From assembly GCA_900555525.1 (NCBI GenBank), contig USLP01000024.1, positions 1-10,625 on the forward strand: DNA of 10,625 bases, given 5' to 3'. The notes under the pieces were generated by a model. It was not told where the DNA came from, ran no database searches, and saw only the letters and a list, made by a program, of their open reading frames with translations. The number at the start of each line of letters is the position of its first letter. Position 1 is the stretch's first letter. The DNA comes from an uncultured Eubacteriales bacterium. Its GTDB lineage: Bacteria > Bacillota > Clostridia > UMGS1840. The translations under genes and the position numbers were made by a program. This document shows positions 6,665 to 10,625 of the stretch, in pieces.

Positions 6665-7600
6665 ATGAAGAAAGAAAAAATTTATCAGAGAAAAAAAGGC
6701 GGCGAAGCAATAAGAGACAATTTTGAATTTTTACTTTTGGCTTTACCGGGATTGGTTTTGTTTTTTATATTTAATTATATGCCGATGTACGGCGTACTGA
6801 TGGCATTTAAGAAATTCAATCCGAATCTCGGCATATGGAAAAGCCCTTGGTCAGGCTTAAAAAACTTTGAGTTTTTCTTTACGTCGCAGAGTGCGTTTGT
6901 TGTAACGAGAAACACGGTTTTATATAATTCAACGTTTATAGTGCTTGACTTGATTTTTGCGGTTACGCTTGCGCTTCTTCTTTACAGCTTAAGAAATAAA
7001 ATAGCGCTTAAGGTTTATCACACAATAATAGTGCTTCCGCAGTTTTTATCGGCGGTTTTGATAGCGTTTATAGCGTATGCGGTTCTAAACGCAAAGTTCG
7101 GTGTTTTAAATGCGGCGATACAGGCGATGGGCGGAACAGCGGTGGACTGGTATTCAAAGCCCGAAGCATGGCCGTTTATATTAACGACAGTGCATTTATG
7201 GCAATATGTCGGCAACAACTCAATATTATATTATGCAACGCTTATGTCGATAGACGATTCGCTTTTTGAAGCGGCAAAAATCGACGGAGCAAGCAAGCTT
7301 CAGATGATTATGAAAATATGTATTCCGCATTTGAAATCGGTTATGTGCATAACAACAATATTGGCAATCGGCGGAATTTTCGGCGGAGACTTCGGTTTGT
7401 TCTATCAGGTGCCGAAAAACATAGGCACGCTTTATCCTACAACGGATATAATCCCTACATATGTTTTCAGAGGACTTCAGGACGGAAACCTGGCAATTTC
7501 AGCGGCAGTCGGTTTGTTCCAGTCAGGGGTAGGCATGATACTTGTTTTGTTGACCAACTGGATCGTGAGAAGAATATCACCGGAAAACAGCTTGTTTTAA
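6665..7600 (+). CDS. ABC sugar transporter permease, LplB/YtcP type (MalF-like)
   Basis: This 311-residue integral membrane protein is the first of two permease subunits. Hydrophobic segments include residues about 21-47, 88-107, 118-142, 168-193, 227-247 and 280-300. The start, with a short basic tail and then LLLALPGLVLFFIFNYMPMYG, is typical of LplB-family permeases. The cytoplasmic EAA loop, which docks the ATPase, is at 202-221 (EAAKIDGAS and the conserved proline of CIPH). The start at ATG 6665 is fixed by an in-frame TAG just upstream (6653-6655), yet no good Shine-Dalgarno precedes it; the nearest AAAGG is about 50 nt away. The next permease follows 27 bp downstream. The protein should work with the divergent binding lipoprotein. 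An ATPase gene is absent from the window. Confidence 0.95.
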   Translation: MKKEKIYQRKKGGEAIRDNFEFLLLALPGLVLFFIFNYMPMYGVLMAFKKFNPNLGIWKSPWSGLKNFEFFFTSQSAFVVTRNTVLYNSTFIVLDLIFAVTLALLLYSLRNKIALKVYHTIIVLPQFLSAVLIAFIAYAVLNAKFGVLNAAIQAMGGTAVDWYSKPEAWPFILTTVHLWQYVGNNSILYYATLMSIDDSLFEAAKIDGASKLQMIMKICIPHLKSVMCITTILAIGGIFGGDFGLFYQVPKNIGTLYPTTDIIPTYVFRGLQDGNLAISAAVGLFQSGVGMILVLLTNWIVRRISPENSLF

Positions 7601-7627
7601 GGTAGAAGAAAAGGAGATATATATACA

Positions 7628-8521
7628 ATGATTAGCAATAAAAAGGGATTTAATTTAGGACAGCTTGTATTGAATTTGTTTTTTATAATCGTGTGCCTGG
7701 CATATGTATTACCGATGCTGCTTTTGGTTTCAATATCGATATCTTCGGAAAACTCCATAAGAGAGTTTGGATATAATTTAATTCCGAAAGTAATCGATAT
7801 GGCGGCATACAGGCAGATATTCAAAAGTCCGCAAATGCTTTTGAATGCATATAAAGTTACAATAATATACACAGTAATAACAACATTATTGGCAATAGTG
7901 GTTATGGGCATGATGGCATATCCGTTATCAAGAAAAAATTGTAAATTCAGAAATTTCGTAAGCTTTTATATATTCTTTACAATGCTTTTCAACGGCGGAT
8001 TAGCGCCTACATATATAATAATTTCAAAATATATGCACCTTAATAATACAATATGGGTATACATTTTCCCCGCACTTGTAAATGCATGGAGTATCATAAT
8101 CATAAGAACCTATTTCCAAGGCTTGCCGCCCGATTTGGTAGAAGCGGCAAAAATAGACGGAGCGTCGGAAATATTTATATTATTCAAAATAATATTTCCT
8201 CTGTCAACTCCTGTTTTTGCAACAATCGGATTTAATGTGGCATTGGCTAAATGGAACGACTGGAACACAGCGCTTATATACATAGACGATACAACTCTTT
8301 ATTCCTTGCAGTATATGCTGCAAAGAATTTTAAGAGAGGCGGAATTTTTGCAGAAAGCGGCAACCGAGGGCGGCGTATCTGATTTTGTAAATCAGGAAAT
8401 CCCGACGGAATCAATGAGGTACGCAATGGCGATTTTGGCGGCAGGACCTATGATGTTCGTATTCCCGTTCTTCCAGAAATATTTCACAAAAGGCTTAACT
8501 ATAGGCGCAGTTAAAGGGTAA
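7628..8521 (+). CDS. ABC sugar transporter permease, LplC/AraQ type (MalG-like)
   Basis: This 297-residue second permease subunit pairs with the upstream LplB-type protein to form the membrane channel. Membrane segments lie near residues 13-37, 75-98, 109-132, 141-160, 191-207 and 264-283. The EAA loop is at 172-191 (EAAKIDGASEIFILFKIIFP). The ending MMFVFPFFQKYFTKGLTIGAVKG-like segment, with FQKYFTKG and the terminal GAVKG, is the signature of this family. AAGGAG at 7611-7616 precedes ATG 7628 by 11 nt. It lies 27 bp after the first permease and 48 bp before the next gene, with no terminator on either side, so a common transcript from promoter B is likely. Confidence 0.95.
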   Translation: MISNKKGFNLGQLVLNLFFIIVCLAYVLPMLLLVSISISSENSIREFGYNLIPKVIDMAAYRQIFKSPQMLLNAYKVTIIYTVITTLLAIVVMGMMAYPLSRKNCKFRNFVSFYIFFTMLFNGGLAPTYIIISKYMHLNNTIWVYIFPALVNAWSIIIIRTYFQGLPPDLVEAAKIDGASEIFILFKIIFPLSTPVFATIGFNVALAKWNDWNTALIYIDDTTLYSLQYMLQRILREAEFLQKAATEGGVSDFVNQEIPTESMRYAMAILAAGPMMFVFPFFQKYFTKGLTIGAVKG

Positions 8522-8569
8522 AAAATTAAAAAATATAAAAAGTAAGGAAAGTAAGAAAGGAAAGAAAAA

Positions 8570-9988
8570 ATGAAAAAAATGAGAAAAGTTTTATTGTTGC
8601 TGATAATATTTGCATTGTCAGTTTCATCATTAACGGCTGTTGCTGAGGAAACAGCAGGGGAAGCCAAGGTTATCGGTGTTGAAGAAATGCTTGCAGATCC
8701 TGAAAATTGGGAGGATGCGGGCGGTCTTCTTAATGTAACAAAGGATAAGCTGTCAAGAGACGGAAGTAAATCAACTGATGTAGTTACCTATGTCGGAAAA
8801 ACTTACACAAGCGAAATTTTTGAATTTGACATCACTTTTGATAAAACAAATGACGGTAAAGCTTGGAGTGCTGTAATCTTACGCTCCGACACGACGAAAA
8901 ATACGGTGTTATGGACTTCGGGGCACAGCTATGTCGTTATCGTTCGTCCCGAATTTTTGGAGCTTCAAAAATACTCGAGCAGCAGAGGAACACTCGGAAT
9001 TTATCCTTGCGATATTCCCGACGGCAAGCCCGTAACTATGAGGGTGGGCGCTGTTGATGTCGAAGGCGGTGTTCAGCTTATATGCTATATAAACGGAAAA
9101 CAAATGTTCAATGTATTTGATAATTCCAGTTATCTTAAAGACGGCGGCTACTTCTCGTTAAGTAATGTAGGAAATAGCGCAATCACAGTTACTCCCACAA
9201 AAAATTCAGATAGAGAAGCGCCGAGCTTCGCCGCAAGCTTTGCTGTTTCGGAATTTGACAGAAAAACAACAGCGCTTAAAGCTTCCTATAATATTATAGG
9301 CAATGCTAAATCAACTCTTAACTGGTATTATACGGATAAGCCTCTTATGTGGAATTTAGACACGGGCGACAGCTCGGGTGCACAACCGGAAGATTTGGTT
9401 CAAAAAATCGAAGGCTATGAAAACAAAACGGAATATGATATTAAGAAAAGCGACGTCGGTAAATATATCGGTATCGGCATCGAAATGGAGGACGGTACCT
9501 TAAATCTTTCAAAGCAGGTTTATATTAACCCTTCCGAATATATAATCGGAAAAAATATTTACACGGTTAAGAATTATGAAAAAGCAATCGTAAACGGTGT
9601 AGAAATGCAGATTGACGAAAATGACTGGCAGGTTCTTCCCGAAGAAATCGATTCGGTTTTGTATATGCCTTTAAGATTTGCTGCCGAAAAAACAGGCGGC
9701 GAGGTTTCATGGAATGAGGCGGCTCGCTCGGTTGAAATTAAATACGAAGGAAAATCAGCGCTTATAAATGTCGGAAGCAATAAAGCAACGGTAGACGGCA
9801 GCGAGATTATTCTTACAGCGGCTCCCATAATTAATTATGACCGCACATTTATAGCAGTTTCGGATATTAACGCTCTTACAAATTCGGACGCTGTTCTTTA
9901 CGGCGATCTTATAGCTATCGGCAATAAAGAAGATACGGCTTTATCCGAAGAAGACGCCGAATATATCAAGAAACAAATAACGGACTAA
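8570..9988 (+). CDS. Secreted protein with concanavalin-like region and copper-amine-oxidase-N-like domain
   Basis: This is a 472-residue exported protein of unknown exact role. Residues 1-25 form a Sec signal peptide (MKKMRK, hydrophobic core, predicted cut after AVA). Residues about 35-210 are beta-rich and look like a concanavalin/LamG-like (DUF1080-type) fold. About 220-320 resembles an Ig-like module, with WYYTDKP and a KKSDVGKYIGIGIEM stretch. About 336-450 resembles the copper amine oxidase N-terminal domain, a common surface module in Firmicutes (VNGVEMQ, VLYMPLRFAAEKTGGEVSWNEAARSVEI, and the similar second half INYDRTFIAVSDI). Despite the name, that domain has no oxidase activity of its own. 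AAAGGA at 8556-8561, 8 nt from ATG 8570, supports this start. Its place as third gene of the permease operon suggests a role in binding or presenting the transported substrate at the surface; that is inference. Confidence 0.88.
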   Translation: MKKMRKVLLLLIIFALSVSSLTAVAEETAGEAKVIGVEEMLADPENWEDAGGLLNVTKDKLSRDGSKSTDVVTYVGKTYTSEIFEFDITFDKTNDGKAWSAVILRSDTTKNTVLWTSGHSYVVIVRPEFLELQKYSSSRGTLGIYPCDIPDGKPVTMRVGAVDVEGGVQLICYINGKQMFNVFDNSSYLKDGGYFSLSNVGNSAITVTPTKNSDREAPSFAASFAVSEFDRKTTALKASYNIIGNAKSTLNWYYTDKPLMWNLDTGDSSGAQPEDLVQKIEGYENKTEYDIKKSDVGKYIGIGIEMEDGTLNLSKQVYINPSEYIIGKNIYTVKNYEKAIVNGVEMQIDENDWQVLPEEIDSVLYMPLRFAAEKTGGEVSWNEAARSVEIKYEGKSALINVGSNKATVDGSEIILTAAPIINYDRTFIAVSDINALTNSDAVLYGDLIAIGNKEDTALSEEDAEYIKKQITD

Positions 9989-10027
9989 AATCCGTATATA
10001 AAACAGTAAAAAAATTTCAAATGCAGA

Positions 10028-10056
10028 CCCTTATGCCGAACAATAAAAAATAAGGG
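10028..10056. repeat. Small inverted repeat after the secreted-protein gene
   Basis: CCCTTAT at 10028-10034 pairs with ATAAGGG at 10050-10056 around a 15-nt loop, 40 bp after the stop codon. The purine-rich GGAATATCG that follows is not a U-tract, so this is a poor intrinsic terminator on the plus strand. It marks the only hairpin that could separate the operon from the next gene. Confidence 0.35.
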
Positions 10057-10153
10057 GGAATATCGAGTTTAAACGTAAGAAGCGTTCGTTATCATTGAGA
10101 GTACTGCAAATAAATTATCTGTCAATATGACACTAACAAAAAAGGAGACTTAT

Positions 10154-10625
10154 ATGAAAGTTTTAATGATTAATGGTTCACCAAGAAACGAAGGAAATAC
10201 CACAATTGCTTTAGAAGAAATGCGAAAAGTTTTTGAAAAAAATAGCGTTGAAGTTGAAATTATTCAAATAGGACAAATGGCAATCCATGGTTGTATATCC
10301 TGTAATTATTGTTATAAAAATGGTAAATGTGCTTTTAATGATATTGTTAATCAGTTGAATGAAAAGTTTGAGAAATCTGATGGTTTAGTTGTTGCTTCTC
10401 CTGTGTACTATGCTTCAGCAAATGGAACTCTAATTTCTTTATTAGATAGATTATTTTATTCATCCAATTTTGATAAAAGAGCAAAAGTTGGTGCTAGCGT
10501 TGCATGTGCCAGAAGAGGTGGCTGCTCATCAACTTTTGATGAATTAAATAAATATTTTACTATATCAGGTATGCCGCTTGCTTCTAGCTGTTATTGGAAT
10601 AGTATTCATGGTAGAAAAGTAGGGG
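10154..10625 (+). CDS. Iron-sulfur-flavoprotein-like NAD(P)H:FMN reductase (3' end outside window)
   Basis: This is a flavodoxin-fold oxidoreductase, of which 157 residues are visible before the window ends. MKVLMINGSPRNEGNTT is the FMN-phosphate binding loop. C47-x2-C50-x2-C53-x5-C59 (GCISCNYCYKNGKC) matches the compact cysteine motif of iron-sulfur flavoproteins, so a 4Fe-4S cluster is plausible. VVASPVYYASANGTLISLLDRL is the usual flavin-contacting segment of the family. AAAGGAG at 10141-10147 lies 6 nt before ATG 10154. Codon use differs from the neighbours: glycine is mostly GGT and alanine GCT/GCA with no GCG, and the gene looks more AT-rich. It is probably an independent unit unrelated to the transporter, concerned with redox or detoxification. 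The electron partners are unknown. Confidence 0.9.
   Translation, partial: MKVLMINGSPRNEGNTTIALEEMRKVFEKNSVEVEIIQIGQMAIHGCISCNYCYKNGKCAFNDIVNQLNEKFEKSDGLVVASPVYYASANGTLISLLDRLFYSSNFDKRAKVGASVACARRGGCSSTFDELNKYFTISGMPLASSCYWNSIHGRKVG

Noticed and set aside
6360..6710. Minus-strand open frame across the divergent promoter region
   Set aside because: It covers both conserved operators and the start of the permease gene, is of low-complexity AT-derived composition, and matches nothing known.
10154..10625. Flavoprotein as part of the transporter regulon
   Set aside because: No copy of the 39-bp operator precedes it, the spacer is about 165 bp, and codon use differs; the function also does not fit.

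Overview
The window looks like a chromosomal segment of a low-GC, Gram-positive anaerobe of the Clostridia. The evidence is purine-rich AAGGAG/AAAGGA ribosome binding sites, a cysteine lipobox lipoprotein, LplA/LplB/LplC-type sugar transport proteins, and a secreted protein with a copper-amine-oxidase-N-type domain. Genus cannot be read from the sequence; a gut or plant-polysaccharide habitat is an inference.

Layout. Bases 2-2362 (+) are the 3' part of a large secreted modular protein: the tail of a probable right-handed beta-helix, then Ig-like and duplicated concanavalin-like modules. Bases 2363-2739 hold no convincing gene, but contain two inverted repeats and an unrecognised 32-codon ORF. 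Bases 2853-4640 (+) encode one polypeptide that fuses an N-terminal ribokinase-type PfkB kinase to a C-terminal nucleoside hydrolase. It ends at a strong bidirectional hairpin terminator (4661-4705), facing the convergent solute-binding lipoprotein gene (6279-4729, -). A divergent 385-bp control region follows, then two ABC sugar permease genes (6665-7600 and 7628-8521, +) and a secreted protein gene in the same direction (8570-9988, +). The window ends inside an iron-sulfur-flavoprotein-like NAD(P)H:FMN reductase gene (10154 onward, +) with different codon habits.

The main discovery is a 39-bp element found three times, each directly overlapping the -35 of a promoter with the same geometry (TTGNTT, 17 bp, TATAAT). 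It lies before the kinase-hydrolase gene (2740-2778), before the binding-protein gene (6373-6335, minus strand) and before the permease operon (6536-6574). By hand alignment the latter two agree at 38 of 39 positions and the first matches them at 31-32. Each copy contains two ACAAT-like half-sites exactly 21 bp apart, the pattern expected of an activator binding two successive major grooves, such as an AraC-family protein. No regulator gene is visible here.

Taken together, the kinase-hydrolase, the binding lipoprotein, the permeases and probably the secreted protein look like one regulon. The working model is uptake of a ribosylated compound (a nucleoside or another N-riboside), hydrolysis of its N-glycosidic bond, and phosphorylation of the released ribose by the same polypeptide. 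No ATP-binding subunit is encoded here, so the transporter probably borrows a shared MsmX/UgpC-type ATPase. The substrate is inferred, not shown.
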